DNA from: Geminicoccaceae bacterium
GTDB taxonomy: Bacteria > Pseudomonadota > Alphaproteobacteria > Geminicoccales > Geminicoccaceae
NCBI GenBank assembly: GCA_023512415.1
Contig: JAILZQ010000004.1
Span: forward strand, 1 to 47,465
Direction of reading: 5' to 3'
Length of the DNA stretch: 47,465 nt
Below, one piece after another: positions 34,706-45,847 of the stretch. The first letter of the stretch is position 1. Each line of letters starts with the position of its first letter. The position numbers and the translations under genes were made by a program. The notes beneath the pieces were generated by a model that was not told the DNA's origin, ran no database searches, and was given only the letters and a program-made list of their open reading frames with translations.

Positions 34706-36646
34706 TCAGCTCCGCAGCTCCGGCAGGTCGCGGAACAGATCGAGGGCCTGCGGATTGGCGAGCGCTTCCACGTTGGCGACGGATCGCCCGTGGATGACAT
34801 CGCGTACGGCGAGTTCACTGATCTTTCCGCTCATCGTTCGCGGGATGTCGGCTACTTGAACGATCTTGGCCGGCACGTGCCGCGGTGTCGTGTTCTCACG
34901 GATCCTTCGGCGGATCCGCTCCCGGAGACTATCGTCGAGGACGATGCCCTCGCGTAATTTGACGAACAAGACCACCCGGATGTCACCCTCCCACTCCTGA
35001 CCGACGCAGACCGATTCGAGCACCTCGTCGATCTGTTCGACCTGCCGGTAGATCTCGGCCGTGCCGATCCGCACCCCGCCCGGGTTCAACACCGCATCCG
35101 ACCGCCCGTAAATCACGATGCCGCCGTGCTCGGTGAGCTCGGCCCAATCGCCGTGACACCAAACGCTTGGAAACCGGGCGAAATAGCTTTTGCGATAGCG
35201 GCTTCCGTCGGGATCGTTCCAGAAACCTATGGGCATCGAGGGAAAGGGCTTCGTGCATACGAGCTCACCACGCTGGCCGCGGACCGGCCGGCCCTGCTCG
35301 TCGAAAATGTCGACCGCCATGCCGAGACCACGCATTTGGATCTCGCCCCGCCATACCGGGCCGGCGGGATTGCCGAGCACGAAGCACGACACGATGTCGG
35401 TCCCGCCGGAGATCGAGGCCAAATGCACGTCCTTTTTGATCTTGCCATACACGTAGTCGAACGATTCAGCGAGCAGCGGGGAACCCGTCGACAAAATCGC
35501 TTTGACGCTGGTCAAATCGTGGCTAGCGATCGGCGTCGCACCGGCTTTCTCGAGGGCCTGGAGATACTTGGCGCTGGTTCCGAGGATCGTGATCCGCTCC
35601 CGCTCCGCCAGATCCCAGAGGACCTCCGGCCCCGGGTGGAAAGGAGAGCCGTCGTAGAGAACCAAGGTAGCCTCGCTCGCCAGTCCCGAGGCGAGCCAGT
35701 TCCACATCATCCACCCGCAGGTGGTATAATAAAAGAGTCGCTCGCCCGGTCGGAGATCGCAATGAAAGCGGTGCTCCTTGAGATGTTGCAGAAGTGTGCC
35801 ACCCTGGCCGTGCACGATCGGTTTGGGCATACCGGTCGTGCCCGAGGAGTAGAGCACATAGAGTGGGTAATCGAAGGGTAGCTGCTCGAAGCGAAGGGGT
35901 TCCGGCTCGCGGGCAAGAAAGTCGGGCAGCAAGACGGCGTTGCGGATCGCGCCGATCTCCGGCCGCTCGTCGAGAAACGGCACGACGACGACTTTTTCGA
36001 CGCTTTTCAACTCGGCGACGACCTCGGCGAGCTTCGGGCGGATATCGATCCGTTTGCCTCCGTAGAAATAGCCATCGACGGCGAGCAAGATCTTGGGCTC
36101 GATCTGACCGAAGCGGTCGAGTACGCCGCGTACCCCGAAATCGGGTGAGCACGACGACCAGATGGCGCCGACGGCCGAAGTGGCGAGCATGCCGATGATC
36201 GTCTCGGGAAAATTGGGAAGATAGCCGGCGATTCGGTCGTCGAGCCCGACCCCCTCGCGGCGGAACGCGGTAGCGAGACGTTCGACCAAAAACCAGAGAT
36301 CATCCCAACTCAACTCCCGGCGGCGGCCGTCTTCCCCGACGAAGACGATCGCCGGGGTATTGTCCCGACGACGCAACAGGTTTTGGGCGAAGTTGAGGCG
36401 TGCGCCGGGGAACCAGCGCGCGCCGGGCATCGCGTCGGGGTTGTCGAGAACACGCTCGGCCTGCCGGCTCGCGACCACGCCGCAACTGTTCCATACCTCT
36501 CGCCAGAACGCTTCCGGATGATCGATCGACCAGCGCCAGAGCGCGGCCACCGCGTCCGGGCCGGCGAAGCCCCGCTCGGCTGCGAAGCGGGCGATCTGCG
36601 TGCCCGCTGCTCGTTCCGGGTCCGGTCGCCAGATCGGCTCACCCAT
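34706..36646 (-). CDS. aacS: Acetoacetyl-CoA synthetase (acetoacetate-CoA ligase)
   Basis: Activates acetoacetate with ATP and CoA, linking ketone body or polyhydroxybutyrate breakdown to central metabolism. 646 aa from ATG 36646, the usual length. Adenylation motifs are [18 protein letters not shown] (A3), [11 protein letters not shown], the A8 region [21 protein letters not shown] and the catalytic Lys in [15 protein letters not shown] (A10). The N-terminal ACAS_N-like block includes [11 protein letters not shown] and [12 protein letters not shown], typical of acetoacetyl- rather than acetyl-CoA synthetase. It is divergent from the DUF3047 gene and 8 bp ahead of phoR. Confidence 0.93.
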   Translation of the reverse strand: MGEPIWRPDPERAAGTQIARFAAERGFAGPDAVAALWRWSIDHPEAFWREVWNSCGVVASRQAERVLDNPDAMPGARWFPGARLNFAQNLLRRRDNTPAIVFVGEDGRRRELSWDDLWFLVERLATAFRREGVGLDDRIAGYLPNFPETIIGMLATSAVGAIWSSCSPDFGVRGVLDRFGQIEPKILLAVDGYFYGGKRIDIRPKLAEVVAELKSVEKVVVVPFLDERPEIGAIRNAVLLPDFLAREPEPLRFEQLPFDYPLYVLYSSGTTGMPKPIVHGQGGTLLQHLKEHRFHCDLRPGERLFYYTTCGWMMWNWLASGLASEATLVLYDGSPFHPGPEVLWDLAERERITILGTSAKYLQALEKAGATPIASHDLTSVKAILSTGSPLLAESFDYVYGKIKKDVHLASISGGTDIVSCFVLGNPAGPVWRGEIQMRGLGMAVDIFDEQGRPVRGQRGELVCTKPFPSMPIGFWNDPDGSRYRKSYFARFPSVWCHGDWAELTEHGGIVIYGRSDAVLNPGGVRIGTAEIYRQVEQIDEVLESVCVGQEWEGDIRVVLFVKLREGIVLDDSLRERIRRRIRENTTPRHVPAKIVQVADIPRTMSGKISELAVRDVIHGRSVANVEALANPQALDLFRDLPELRS

Positions 36647-36709
36647 CCTATTCTCCCGACCACCCTGTCCCACCAGCCTCCTGGCCCATTGTTCGGAGTG
36701 CCGCGCGAA

Positions 36710-37420
36710 ATGCAACCGAAGGACCGCCTCGGCCGGCGCCGCCTGCTCCTCGCAGCCGCGACGATCGGCCTCTCGCCGACCGCTCGGATCGCCGCCGCGC
36801 TCGACCCGAACCTCGAGACCGACGGTTGGCGCGAGATGAAATTTCGCGACAAACCGCAGAACCGGTATCGGCTCGACAGCGATGGTAGCATCCTCGTCGA
36901 GAGCCGAGCTTCGGTCTCGGTCGCGTGGCGGGATCTGAGGGCGGACCCATTACGCACACCGATCCTGCGCTGGCGATGGCGGCTCGAACGGGCGGTCCCC
37001 GCCACCGATCTCACGCGCAAGGGCGGCGACGATCGCTCGCTCTCGGTCTACCTCGCCTTCGCGTGGGTGCCCGAGCGGGCGAGCCTGTTGGAGCGGAGCG
37101 TGCGAGGGATCTTGAGCGCGCTCGCCGGGCAAGAACTGCCGGGGCGCCTCCTCACCTATGTCTGGGGTGGCGACGGGCGCGCCGACGGCTGGTTCGACAA
37201 CCCCTATTTGCCGGCCGGGGCCAAGCTCCGGGTGCTGCGCGACGGGACGGCACCCCTCGGCGTTTGGCTCGAAGAGCGGGTCGACGTGCTCGCCGACTAC
37301 CGAGCCGCGTTCGGCGAGGATCCGCCACCGGTCGAACGGATCGGAGTGGGCGCCGACAGCGACGATACGGCGAGCGAAGCCCGCGGCGCGGTTCGCGACT
37401 TCAGCTGGTCTCCCACGTAA
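36710..37420 (+). CDS. DUF3047 protein with Tat-like signal
   Basis: 236 aa. It begins [20 protein letters not shown], a twin-arginine-like or ordinary export signal, so the protein is probably periplasmic. The body matches DUF3047, an all-beta family of unknown function. It has [46 protein letters not shown]-type wording ([24 protein letters not shown]), then LTYVWGG and [21 protein letters not shown], ending [12 protein letters not shown]. The conserved Asp-rich ends might bind metal or sugar. It is divergent from aacS with 63 bp between and convergent with the next gene. Confidence 0.87.
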   Translation: MQPKDRLGRRRLLLAAATIGLSPTARIAAALDPNLETDGWREMKFRDKPQNRYRLDSDGSILVESRASVSVAWRDLRADPLRTPILRWRWRLERAVPATDLTRKGGDDRSLSVYLAFAWVPERASLLERSVRGILSALAGQELPGRLLTYVWGGDGRADGWFDNPYLPAGAKLRVLRDGTAPLGVWLEERVDVLADYRAAFGEDPPPVERIGVGADSDDTASEARGAVRDFSWSPT

Positions 37421-37449
37421 TGCCTCGGGGCTGCTCCGGCTCAACCCGA

Positions 37450-38682
37450 TCATCGCGTCGAGCTGCCGAGCGCCCCTCTCGGCCGCTCGAACAAGAACTC
37501 ACGGCCGACTTTGACCCTCGGCACACCGTCGTACGCGATCACGTCGGCAGTGGCATAGGTCTCGCTCCAGCGCTCTGGAAGATACGAGCCCGTCCCGATG
37601 ATGTCGATCGGTGCCCGTACGCTCGCCATCAGCTTGCACTTCTGTGGTGAGAACCCCGAGCTCGCAATGATCTTGACGTTCTTGAAGCCGGCGGCGTCGA
37701 GCTGCTCGCGCATGTGGAAGATCGCCGCGGCGGTCACCCCGGTCCCCGTGAGCCAAGCCAACTCCTCGGGGGTGCGATAGGTTCGGATCGCTTGTGGCGC
37801 GTGGCGCTCGAGGACCGCGTAGGACGCGGCCACATCGAGCCCCTCCAAGAACCGACCGCCGTGGGTGTCCAGCCGGATACCGAGCCGCCCTTCGGCGGCG
37901 AGTTCCGGAAACCGGTGGCAGACCTCCAGGGAGTCCGTAACTTCACGACCGAAATAGTCGACCAGAACGTAGAGCGGGTCGTCGGGGAAGGTCGCATGGA
38001 ACATTTCAGCAGCGCGCACCGTCGAACCCGCATAGCCGATCAGGGCATGCGGCATCGTGCCGAGCCCCCGCGTGCGGCCGAAGAAATGCGCGGTCGCATC
38101 GGTGGCGTTGCCGATGAAGCCCACCGCGTTGGTCTCGGCCCGGGCGCGCTTGGAGCCGACGCTCGCGGCATAGGCCATCATTTCGGCCATCTCGAGCCCC
38201 GCACAGTGACGAGCATCCATCGCAAGAAAGGCAACGTAGGGCAAATCGGTGCACATCGAATAGGCGTTGAACGCCGCGACGCATGTAGCGCCGATTTTTT
38301 GTAGGAGATTGGTCTCGAGATCGACGAGATGGCGGAACGAGCCGGTGACGTACATGAGCGGTTCGCCCGCGCCGACCCATGCACCTTCCTCGAACAAGAG
38401 CTCGACCTCGAAACTCGTATCCCGCTCTCGCGCGACCCGAGCGAGCCATTCGATCGCGAGGCGCGGTGCGGACACGACGGGGCGACGCAAAAAAATCGCG
38501 TACGTTACGCGACAATCCCCGAATCGCTCGATGATCGCCTTGGTCTTACGGAAATAAGCGTCGCTGTGTCGCGCGATCTCGTCACCCAGCGGGTGCGAGG
38601 CGGTCAGCGGTTGCTGGCTCCCGATCGAAGAGGAACCCACCTCGGGATTCGCTCCTCGCTGCAGCTCGCCGTCGCTTCTCAC
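37450..38682 (-). CDS. pncB: Nicotinate phosphoribosyltransferase
   Basis: Makes nicotinate mononucleotide from nicotinate and PRPP in NAD salvage. 410 aa from GTG 38682, which overlaps the DAHP synthase stop as GTGA. The frame is open up to 38844, but that part is antisense-like and inside the neighbour. Family features are [32 protein letters not shown], the substrate loop [41 protein letters not shown] and [12 protein letters not shown]. It is convergent with the DUF3047 gene. Confidence 0.9.
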   Translation of the reverse strand: MRSDGELQRGANPEVGSSSIGSQQPLTASHPLGDEIARHSDAYFRKTKAIIERFGDCRVTYAIFLRRPVVSAPRLAIEWLARVARERDTSFEVELLFEEGAWVGAGEPLMYVTGSFRHLVDLETNLLQKIGATCVAAFNAYSMCTDLPYVAFLAMDARHCAGLEMAEMMAYAASVGSKRARAETNAVGFIGNATDATAHFFGRTRGLGTMPHALIGYAGSTVRAAEMFHATFPDDPLYVLVDYFGREVTDSLEVCHRFPELAAEGRLGIRLDTHGGRFLEGLDVAASYAVLERHAPQAIRTYRTPEELAWLTGTGVTAAAIFHMREQLDAAGFKNVKIIASSGFSPQKCKLMASVRAPIDIIGTGSYLPERWSETYATADVIAYDGVPRVKVGREFLFERPRGALGSSTR

Positions 38683-40055
38683 GAGGCGGCGGCCACCCGC
38701 TGCGAGCGGCGCTCTTCCTTGAGCGCCTCCGCCATGATGAAAGCGAGCTCGAGGCTCTGCTGACCGTTCAGCCGAGGGTCGCACTGGGTGTGGTAGCGCG
38801 AGGCCAGGCACGCCTCGGTCACGGCTTGGGAGCCGCCGAGGCACTCCGTGACGTCGTCACCGGTCATCTCGAGGTGGATGCCGCCCGCGTGCGTTCCCTC
38901 GGCCTTGTGGATCGCGAAGAAGCTCTCGACTTCGGCACGGATCCGGTCGAAGGGTCGCGTCTTGAAGCCGTTGGTCGTGACCGTGTTGCCGTGCATCGGA
39001 TCACAAGCCCAGATCACCGCACGACCCTCCCGGCGGAGCGCGCGGACGAGCGGTGGGAGCTTGGCCTCGATCTTGTCGGCCCCCATTCGGCTGATGACGG
39101 TGAGCCGGCCGGGCTCGTTCTTCGGGTTGAGCACGTCGCAGAGCCGCAACAGCTCGTCGACCGTGATCGAGGGTCCGGCCTTGACCCCCAGCGGGTTGGC
39201 GATCCCGCGGCAGAACTCGACATGCGCACCGTCGAGCTGGCGGGTCCGATCACCGATCCACAGGAAATGCGCCGAGGTGTCGTAGATCCGCCCGGTCGTC
39301 GAATCGACCCGCGTCATCGCCTGCTCGAAGCCGAGCAAAAGCGCTTCGTGCGAGGTGTAAAGTGTAGTTCGCGCGATCTCGGGTGTCGTCGTGTCCGAGA
39401 TCCCGCAGGCACGCATGAAATCGAGGGTTTCACTGATGCGATCGGCCAGATCTCGGTAGCGCTGACCCCACGGCGAGCGCGCGACATTGTCGATCATCCA
39501 GGTGTGGACCCGAGTGAGCGAGGCGTACCCACCTTCGGTAAAGGCTCGCAACAGGTTCAAGGTCGCGGCGGCCTGCGTGTAGGCACGTAACATCCTTGTC
39601 GGGTCGGGTCGGCGCGCCGTCTCTTCGAATTCCATCGCATTGACGATGTCGCCGCGGTATACGGGCAGCTCGCGATCACCCTGCCGCTCGGTGGGCGAGG
39701 ACCGCGGCTTGGCGAACTGCCCGGCGATCCGGCCGACCTTGACCACCGGCAATCCGGCGCCGAAGGTCAAAACCACCGCCATCTGCAAGAACACACGTAA
39801 CCAGTCGCGGATCTTGTTCGCGTTGAACTCGGCGAAGGCCTCCGCGCAATCCCCACCCTGCAAAAGGAACGCGCGCCCGGCTGCAACCTCGGCGAGCTTT
39901 TCCTGAAGGGTACGGGCCTCTCCGGCGAAGACGAGCGGGGGGTAGGTGGCGAGCTCGCGCTCGACCGCTGCCAGCAGAGCCTCGTCCTCGTACGTTGGCA
40001 TCTGTCGCGCCGGCTTGCCGCGCCAGCTGTCCGGCGCCCAGGTCCCGATCGTCAT
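38679..40055 (-). CDS. 3-deoxy-7-phosphoheptulonate (DAHP) synthase, class II
   Basis: First enzyme of the shikimate pathway, joining phosphoenolpyruvate and erythrose 4-phosphate. 458 aa, the class II (plant-like) length. Motifs are [40 protein letters not shown], the metal and substrate blocks [20 protein letters not shown] read as [38 protein letters not shown], and [18 protein letters not shown]. Its start lies 31 bp after gor; its stop overlaps pncB by 4 bp. Confidence 0.96.
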   Translation of the reverse strand: MTIGTWAPDSWRGKPARQMPTYEDEALLAAVERELATYPPLVFAGEARTLQEKLAEVAAGRAFLLQGGDCAEAFAEFNANKIRDWLRVFLQMAVVLTFGAGLPVVKVGRIAGQFAKPRSSPTERQGDRELPVYRGDIVNAMEFEETARRPDPTRMLRAYTQAAATLNLLRAFTEGGYASLTRVHTWMIDNVARSPWGQRYRDLADRISETLDFMRACGISDTTTPEIARTTLYTSHEALLLGFEQAMTRVDSTTGRIYDTSAHFLWIGDRTRQLDGAHVEFCRGIANPLGVKAGPSITVDELLRLCDVLNPKNEPGRLTVISRMGADKIEAKLPPLVRALRREGRAVIWACDPMHGNTVTTNGFKTRPFDRIRAEVESFFAIHKAEGTHAGGIHLEMTGDDVTECLGGSQAVTEACLASRYHTQCDPRLNGQQSLELAFIMAEALKEERRSQRVAAAS

Positions 40056-40086
40056 CGTCGTCCCCGCTCGAGGCCTTCTTCCCCGC

Positions 40087-41481
40087 TCACGTTTCCACCG
40101 GTCGCCACATCGTGACGAGCTCCTCGGCGGCGGTCGGATGCAACGCGACCGTGGCGTCGAATTGCGCCTTGGTCGCCCGGCAGGTCAAGGCCACAGCGAA
40201 CCCCTGCACGATCTCCGCCGCCTCGCCGCCGACGAGGTGGATGCCGAGGACCCGGTCGTCCTCGGCATCGACCACGAGCTTCATGAACACGCGTTGCTCG
40301 CCACCACCGAGGGTCGCGAGCATCGGTCGAAAACGGGTGCGGAAGATTTTGACCCGTCGCCCTAAAGCTTCGGCCCGCTGTTGCGGCAGGCCGACGGCGG
40401 CCGCCTGCGGCAAGCTGAAGACCGCGGTCGGCACCGTCTCGTAGTTCACGGTCGTCGGGTTGGCGTTGAACAATAGCTCGGCCACGGCGCGCCCCTCGGC
40501 AATCGCCACCGGCGTGAGATCGTGTTGCGCCGCATCGAGGCCGTGCCCGGCATGGTCCGTGCAATCGCCGACCGCGAAAAGGCCCTGAACCGCGGTCCGA
40601 TAGCCGGCGTCGACGGGGATCGAGCCATCGGCCGCAAGTCGGATGCCCAGGGACTCGAGGCCGATCCCCGACGTGTTCGGGATCGGCCGCCGTCCGGTAG
40701 CGAGGAGCACGCGATCCGTCTCCAAGGCCTCCTTCGAGGTCTCGAGGACGAACCCGCCCTCGACCGGTACGATCCGCTCCGGCCGAGCCTGCGCGAGGAG
40801 CCGAACGCCGGCTCCTGCGAGCGCGGCCGCGACCTCCCGCCGGAGTTCGTGGTCGAAGCCTCGGAGTGGCTCTTCCCCGCGGAAGACGAGTGTAACTTCC
40901 GATCCGAGGGCCCGGAGAATACTCGCGAGCTCGACACCGATATAACCGGCCCCGACCACGGCCAGCCGCCGTGGCAGCGGATAAACCTCCTCCAAGAGCT
41001 CGTCCGAGGTCACGGCATGCTGGAGCCCCGGGATCTCGGGCAGACTCGGCCGTGCTCCCACGGCTACCAACACCTTGTCCGCCGACAGCTCGACTCCATC
41101 GACCTCGACGCGGAACCCGTCGCCGGTCCTGCCGATGATCCGCGCCCGGCCATGCAAGAGCCGCACGCCGGCGCTCGCCAGCATGTCGACATAGACGCGG
41201 TTGAGCCGCGCGATCTCGGCGTTACGTGCCTCGAGCAACGCTTCGAAGTCGAGCCGCGGCTCGCCGAGCCGCCAGCCGTAGCCGCGGGCGGCGCGGAACA
41301 ACTCACGGAAATGGCCGCCCAGATGCATGAGCTTCTTCGGCACACAGCCGCGCAACACGCAGGTGCCGCCGATCCGACCGGCCTCGGCGATCGCGACCCT
41401 GGCGCCATAATGGGCCGCACGCCGGGCACAGGCGACTCCGCCCGACCCCGCACCGATCACGAAAAGATCGACGTCGGCCAC
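40087..41481 (-). CDS. gor: Glutathione-disulfide reductase
   Basis: NADPH-dependent flavoprotein that reduces oxidised glutathione. 464 aa. FAD-binding [16 protein letters not shown]; redox disulfide C41/C46 in [13 protein letters not shown], the glutathione-reductase form. The NAD(P)H fold [15 protein letters not shown] is followed by an acidic-free VFRGEEPLR, consistent with NADPH. The FAD site is [10 protein letters not shown] and the catalytic His/Glu pair is in [10 protein letters not shown]. Trypanothione or mercuric reductase are less likely given these motifs. It is 7 bp after the upstream dehydrogenase gene. Confidence 0.93.
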   Translation of the reverse strand: MADVDLFVIGAGSGGVACARRAAHYGARVAIAEAGRIGGTCVLRGCVPKKLMHLGGHFRELFRAARGYGWRLGEPRLDFEALLEARNAEIARLNRVYVDMLASAGVRLLHGRARIIGRTGDGFRVEVDGVELSADKVLVAVGARPSLPEIPGLQHAVTSDELLEEVYPLPRRLAVVGAGYIGVELASILRALGSEVTLVFRGEEPLRGFDHELRREVAAALAGAGVRLLAQARPERIVPVEGGFVLETSKEALETDRVLLATGRRPIPNTSGIGLESLGIRLAADGSIPVDAGYRTAVQGLFAVGDCTDHAGHGLDAAQHDLTPVAIAEGRAVAELLFNANPTTVNYETVPTAVFSLPQAAAVGLPQQRAEALGRRVKIFRTRFRPMLATLGGGEQRVFMKLVVDAEDDRVLGIHLVGGEAAEIVQGFAVALTCRATKAQFDATVALHPTAAEELVTMWRPVET

Positions 41482-41488
41482 GTGATTC

Positions 41489-42970
41489 TCAACAAATTCC
41501 GCCGAGGCTCACATACTTGATTTCGAGATACTCCTCGATCCCGTACTTCGAGCCTTCCCGGCCGAGCCCGCTCTCTTTGACGCCCCCGAACGGAGCGACC
41601 TCGTTCGAGATGATACCGTCGTTGACGCCCACGAGTCCGACCTCGAGCGCTTCGGCTACGCGGAACACCCGGCCGATGTCACGTGCGTAGAAATACCCGG
41701 CCAATCCGACGTCGGAATCGTTCGCCATGGCGATCACCTCTTCCTCGGTGCGGAAGCGGAACAACGGAGCAACCGGCCCGAAGGTCTCCTCGCGCGCGAT
41801 GAGCATGGAGGAGTTGCAGTTCGCGAGCACGGTCGGCTCGTAAAAGCGCCCGCCGAGCGCGTGGCGCTTGCCGCCGATCGTGACGACCGCCCCTTTGGCC
41901 TCGGCGTCGCTCACGTGCTGCTCGACCTTGGCCACCGCGGCATCGTCTATCAGCGGCCCGATCTCCACCCCGGGCTCGGTCCCTGGGCCCACTTTGAGCC
42001 GCGCCACCGCGTCCGCGAGCTTCCGCGTGAATCCCTCGAAGACACCTTCTTGAACATATATCCTGTTGGTGCAGACACAGGTTTGCCCACAGTTACGGAA
42101 CTTGCAGAGGATTGCACCTCGTACCGCAGCATCGATATCGGCGTCATCGAACACGATGAAGGGCGCATGTCCCCCGAGCTCCATGCTGACTCGCTTGACC
42201 GTATCGGCCGCTTGTTTCAAGAGAATTTTACCGACTTCGGTCGAGCCCGTGAACGAGAGCTTGCGAATCGCTTTGTTGGTCGCGAGCTCGGTACCGACGA
42301 CGCTCGACGGGCCGGTGACCACGTTGAAGACGCCCCTCGGCACACCCGCTCGTTCGGCGAGCTCGGCAAGCGCGAGCGCCGAGAAGGGCGTAGCCGAGGC
42401 CGGTCGCACGATCATCGTGCAGCCGGCCGCGAGACCGGGAGCGCATTTTCGGGTGATCATTGCATTCGGAAAGTTCCACGGCGTGATCGCCGCGCAAACA
42501 CCGACCGGCTGTTTCAACACCAAGATCCGCCGTGAGGCGACCGTTTGCGGGATCACGTCGCCATAGACCCGCTTGGCCTCCTCGGCGAACCACTCGATGA
42601 ACGAAGCACCGTAAGCGATCTCGCCCTTGGCCTCCGCCAACGGCTTTCCCTGCTCACGTGTCATGATGTAGGCGAGGTCGTCGGTGTGCGCGGTGACGAG
42701 CTCGAACCAGCGCCGCAGGATCGCCGCTCGCTCTTTGGCCGTCTTGGCCCGCCATGCGGGGAGCGCTCGCTCGGCCGCAGCGATCGCTCGGCGGGTTTCC
42801 TCGAGCCCGAGCGAGGGCACGGTGCCGATCACGCGCCCGGTTGCCGGGTCGCTTACCGGAGTGGATTTACCGTCGTGGGCCGCGATCCATTCGCCGTCGA
42901 CGTAGCAGTTCTCGCGAAACAGAGCGCGGTCCGCGAGCCGCGCTCGCACGTCGTCGAATGCCGTCGCCAT
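41489..42970 (-). CDS. gabD: NAD(P)-dependent succinate-semialdehyde dehydrogenase
   Basis: Oxidises succinate semialdehyde (or a related semialdehyde) to the acid. 493 aa. The catalytic Cys is C298 in [10 protein letters not shown], general base E264 in MELGGHAPF, and cofactor loop [11 protein letters not shown]. The cofactor Lys of the usual VKPA motif is Arg here (IVRPASATP), which could alter the NAD/NADP preference. The GabD-type ending reads [15 protein letters not shown]. No other GABA genes are nearby, so the substrate is assigned by resemblance. It lies between recA (74 bp upstream) and gor. Confidence 0.9.
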   Translation of the reverse strand: MATAFDDVRARLADRALFRENCYVDGEWIAAHDGKSTPVSDPATGRVIGTVPSLGLEETRRAIAAAERALPAWRAKTAKERAAILRRWFELVTAHTDDLAYIMTREQGKPLAEAKGEIAYGASFIEWFAEEAKRVYGDVIPQTVASRRILVLKQPVGVCAAITPWNFPNAMITRKCAPGLAAGCTMIVRPASATPFSALALAELAERAGVPRGVFNVVTGPSSVVGTELATNKAIRKLSFTGSTEVGKILLKQAADTVKRVSMELGGHAPFIVFDDADIDAAVRGAILCKFRNCGQTCVCTNRIYVQEGVFEGFTRKLADAVARLKVGPGTEPGVEIGPLIDDAAVAKVEQHVSDAEAKGAVVTIGGKRHALGGRFYEPTVLANCNSSMLIAREETFGPVAPLFRFRTEEEVIAMANDSDVGLAGYFYARDIGRVFRVAEALEVGLVGVNDGIISNEVAPFGGVKESGLGREGSKYGIEEYLEIKYVSLGGIC

Positions 42971-43044
42971 TCTCGTTTCCCCCGTTCAACCGGCTGCGTG
43001 GCTCGCGCTGCGTTGCCGTCGGTCGGCGGCGTCGAACCGCGGCT

Positions 43045-44109
43045 TCACTCCTCGACGGTCCGGTCTTCGTCCAGCAAGGCCATCGTCACTCCACCCACGC
43101 CGGCTCGCTCGCGAATCGCCTTCTCCAGCTCGGCCGCAGCCTCCGGATGCTCCTTGAGCCAAGCCTTGGCGTTCTCGCGACCCTGGCCGATCCGCTGACC
43201 GTTCCAAGCGAACCAAGAGCCCGACTTCTCGACCAGACCAGCCTTGAGACCCAGGTCGATCAGTTCACCGGTCTTCGAGATTCCCTCCCCGTACATGATG
43301 TCGAAGTCCACCACACGAAACGGCGGCGCGACCTTGTTCTTGACGACCTTGACGCGCGTCTGATTCCCGATGGGCGCGTCCTTCTCCTTGATCGAGCCGA
43401 TACGGCGAACGTCGAGCCGAACGCTGGCATAGAATTTGAGTGCGTTGCCTCCGGTCGTGGTTTCGGGGCTACCGAACATCACGCCGATCTTGCTGCGGAT
43501 CTGATTGGTGAAGATCAGAAGGCATTTCGACCGACTGATGGAGGCGGTGAGCTTCCGCAGCGCCTGGCTCATCAACCGCGCCTGCAACCCGGGTAGCGAT
43601 TCCCCCATCTCGCCCTCGAGCTCGGCCTTCGGCACGAGAGCGGCCACGCTGTCCACCACGATGACGTCGATTGCGCCGGACCTCACCAGCGTGTCGGCGA
43701 TCTCCAGGGCCTGTTCACCGGTGTCGGGCTGCGAGATCAACAGTGCGTCGAGATCCACGCCGAGCTTACGCGCATAGCCCGGGTCGAGGGCGTGCTCGGC
43801 GTCGATGAAGGCACAGGTCCCTCCCGCCCGCTGCGCTTCGGCGATGACGTGCAAGGTCAGGGTCGTCTTACCCGAGCTTTCGGGGCCGTAAATCTCGACC
43901 ACGCGACCGCGGGGCAAACCACCCACCCCGAGCGCGATGTCCAGGCCGAGCGAACCGGTGGAGACGACCTCGATCTCGACCGGTGCGCTCGATTGGCCGA
44001 GACGCATGAGCGAGCCCTTGCCGAAGGCTCGCTCGATCTGCGCGATTGCGGCGTCGAGCGCGCGCTGGCGGTCGCTGCCCTCGCGGCGGCTGACGACGGC
44101 TTCGGCCAT
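43045..44109 (-). CDS. recA: Recombinase RecA
   Basis: ATP-dependent strand-exchange protein and SOS co-protease. 354 aa from ATG 44109; the open frame upstream to 44322 has no RecA similarity. Walker A GPESSGKT is at 75-82. Walker B is [11 protein letters not shown]; loop L1 is [21 protein letters not shown] (two blocks) and L2 includes [23 protein letters not shown] in parts. The monomer-contact N-terminal helix reads [20 protein letters not shown] sigma-70-like promoter lies 38 bp upstream. No standard SOS box was seen. Confidence 0.98.
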   Translation of the reverse strand: MAEAVVSRREGSDRQRALDAAIAQIERAFGKGSLMRLGQSSAPVEIEVVSTGSLGLDIALGVGGLPRGRVVEIYGPESSGKTTLTLHVIAEAQRAGGTCAFIDAEHALDPGYARKLGVDLDALLISQPDTGEQALEIADTLVRSGAIDVIVVDSVAALVPKAELEGEMGESLPGLQARLMSQALRKLTASISRSKCLLIFTNQIRSKIGVMFGSPETTTGGNALKFYASVRLDVRRIGSIKEKDAPIGNQTRVKVVKNKVAPPFRVVDFDIMYGEGISKTGELIDLGLKAGLVEKSGSWFAWNGQRIGQGRENAKAWLKEHPEAAAELEKAIRERAGVGGVTMALLDEDRTVEE

Positions 44110-44146
44110 GTCCGATCCCCGGTCCGATGCGTGCGATGTCGTCTCG

Positions 44147-44175
44147 CTTATAGAGGAGCGGCGGCCTCGGGCCAA
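44147..44175 (-). promoter_or_regulatory. Candidate sigma-70 promoter of recA
   Basis: Minus strand: TTGGCC (44170-44175), 17-bp spacer, TATAAG (44147-44152). The -10 ends 37 bp before the recA start codon. Spacing is optimal; the -35 matches TTGACA at four of six positions. Confidence 0.5.
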
Positions 44176-44194
44176 TGGGCACGCTGCCGTGTTT

Positions 44195-45130
44195 TCAACC
44201 ACGACGTGAGGCCAAGGCCCCCGGCAACACGATCGATCCCACTGCGGCGAGGACCAGGAACAGCGCGACCAGCTCCCTGAGGCCCACGGGTTCGCCCAGG
44301 AGCCATGCCGAACTCGCGACACCCACGACGGGGATCGCGAGTGTGCTCAACGAGGCAGCGATCGCCGGCAACAGCCGGACAATCCGCAGGAACGTGGTGA
44401 AGCAGAAGACGAGCGCGACGAACACCACGTACAGCAAGGCGAGGACGCCCTGGACGGTGACCCGTTCGGGATCCGGCCAATCCCCGAGCCAGAGCCAAAC
44501 AACGAAAATGGGAACCCCACCCGCGAGCAATTGCCAGCCCGAGAGCGCCATCGTGCCGATCCGCCAGTCGAACGCTTTGGTGGCGACCGTCTGGACCGCC
44601 CAGACGAACGCCGCCCCCAGAATGAGCAGAGCGCCGAGCGGTTCCTGGCCGAGACGGGCCAGATCGGGCCCGATCAGGACGAGGAGGCCAATCGTGCCGA
44701 GAACGAGCGCGAGCCCGAGGAGCGCCGTCGGCCGCTCCCGCAGAAAGACGATCGACAGCAGGGTCGCCCAGATCGGCATGGTGAACGCGACGATCGCCGC
44801 CCGCCCGCCCCCCACCCAGAGCAGCCCGTAGGCTGTCAGCATGTGCCAGAGCGTCACGCCGAAGAACGATATCCCGAGGTGCGGCAGAACGAGGCGGCGC
44901 TCGAGCATGATCGGCTCTCCGGCGAGCCTGGCGAGGACCAACAGCGTCAGCCCGGCGCCGACGACCGAGACGAGCCGGAAGGTCCAGGGTTCGAACTCGC
45001 TCACGGCCAACTTCATGGCCGGCCAGTTCGCACCCCAGAGAACAGTGACCGCGACGATCAGGAGCGCGAGCTTGGTCCGAGAGGTCCCGGATCCGGCCCG
45101 GGCCGGGGCGAGCGCCAGCGATGTCCGCAT
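44195..45130 (-). CDS. EamA-family (DMT) transporter
   Basis: Inner-membrane exporter or exchanger of the drug/metabolite transporter superfamily, 311 aa. About ten hydrophobic helices form two EamA repeats: first [17 protein letters not shown] to about residue 155, second [21 protein letters not shown] onward. Each repeat has the family's Trp-containing first helix and ends in a helix-rich Gly/Leu segment ([18 protein letters not shown] in the second). The substrate is unknown; amino acids or metabolites are typical. It stands alone upstream of recA with 85 bp between. Confidence 0.92.
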   Translation of the reverse strand: MRTSLALAPARAGSGTSRTKLALLIVAVTVLWGANWPAMKLAVSEFEPWTFRLVSVVGAGLTLLVLARLAGEPIMLERRLVLPHLGISFFGVTLWHMLTAYGLLWVGGGRAAIVAFTMPIWATLLSIVFLRERPTALLGLALVLGTIGLLVLIGPDLARLGQEPLGALLILGAAFVWAVQTVATKAFDWRIGTMALSGWQLLAGGVPIFVVWLWLGDWPDPERVTVQGVLALLYVVFVALVFCFTTFLRIVRLLPAIAASLSTLAIPVVGVASSAWLLGEPVGLRELVALFLVLAAVGSIVLPGALASRRG

Positions 45131-45241
45131 ACCCGCGCAGCCCTCCGCGCCGCTTCGGCGAAAGCCGAAGTTAGCCGCGCGCTTCGTAAGGCGCAGGCGG
45201 ACGCAGCGCGCACCTGCGTTGCGCCGAGGAGAGACGTCGGT

Positions 45242-45430
45242 TCAGAAGTCGGAGCAGCGGCCACCCCGTTCCCAATCACCGTAGCGGGTGGGCTCCGGCC
45301 CGGATGGCCCGTCGACCTCGCCGGGGAGCTGAACCGGACCGCGAAGAACCAGGCTCGGGCCCGCGGGCGGGGCCGCCGGCTCGGCCGGCCGCGGCTCGAA
45401 GCCTTCCGGCGGAGGGGCGGCCTCGCTCAC
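45242..45430 (-). CDS. DUF1674 protein, succinate dehydrogenase assembly factor 4-like
   Basis: 62 aa from GTG 45430, which overlaps the DUF1476 stop (GTGA). The family signature is the C-terminal GPEPTRYGDWERGGRCSDF, nearly identical in wording to DUF1674/SDHAF4 proteins (GPEPTRYGDWE, then xDF at the end). The N-terminal 40 residues are Pro/Ala/Glu-rich and disordered. In mitochondria SDHAF4 helps flavinated SdhA join SdhB; a similar complex II assembly role is inferred. The frame is open to 45466, but the extra residues lie inside the neighbour. Confidence 0.85.
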   Translation of the reverse strand: MSEAAPPPEGFEPRPAEPAAPPAGPSLVLRGPVQLPGEVDGPSGPEPTRYGDWERGGRCSDF

Positions 45431-45750
45431 TCCTGCATGACCTGCTGCTTGGCGATGGTCTCGCATTCGTCGAGATGCTTCTTGAGCAGGTGGTCGGAAA
45501 GGCTCTTTCCGGCCTTGGCGAGATCGGCCTTCACTTTGGTGAAGATATCCTCGTCACCGGGCAGATCGAAATCGGCCATCACGACGTCCTTGGCATAGGC
45601 CAGAGCATCATCACCCTTGAGGCCGAGATGCTCTTCGGCGAGCCACAGTCCGAACAGCTTGTTGCGCCGGTTGCGAATCTTGAACGCGAGTTCCTGCTCG
45701 TGCTTGAATTTCGCTTCTTCGGTGCGCTCGCGCTCGTTGAAGCTGCTCAT
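45427..45750 (-). CDS. DUF1476 protein, F1-ATPase inhibitor (zeta subunit)
   Basis: 107 aa, highly charged and helical, matching the alphaproteobacterial zeta subunit that blocks ATP hydrolysis by F1Fo-ATP synthase. It begins MSSFNERERTEEAKFKHEQEL, the inhibitory helix (in two blocks: FNERERTEEAKFKHEQEL and AFKIRNRRNKLFGLW). It continues with AEEHLGL and AYAKDVVMADFDLPGDEDIF. The family is practically restricted to Alphaproteobacteria, a strong taxonomic marker. It is divergent from the NRDE gene and coupled to the DUF1674 gene. Confidence 0.95.
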   Translation of the reverse strand: MSSFNERERTEEAKFKHEQELAFKIRNRRNKLFGLWLAEEHLGLKGDDALAYAKDVVMADFDLPGDEDIFTKVKADLAKAGKSLSDHLLKKHLDECETIAKQQVMQE

Positions 45751-45847
45751 CGGCTGCGGCCCCCTTGGTCGCTCGTTCGCTGCCGCTCATATAGGTGGCG
45801 CGTCGAGCCCCCGCCACCGGGCATCCCGTCGCGAGCGTCGAAAACCC

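Noticed and set aside
33276-34859. 527-codon plus-strand open frame
   Set aside because: Antisense to phoR, whose kinase boxes are all intact.
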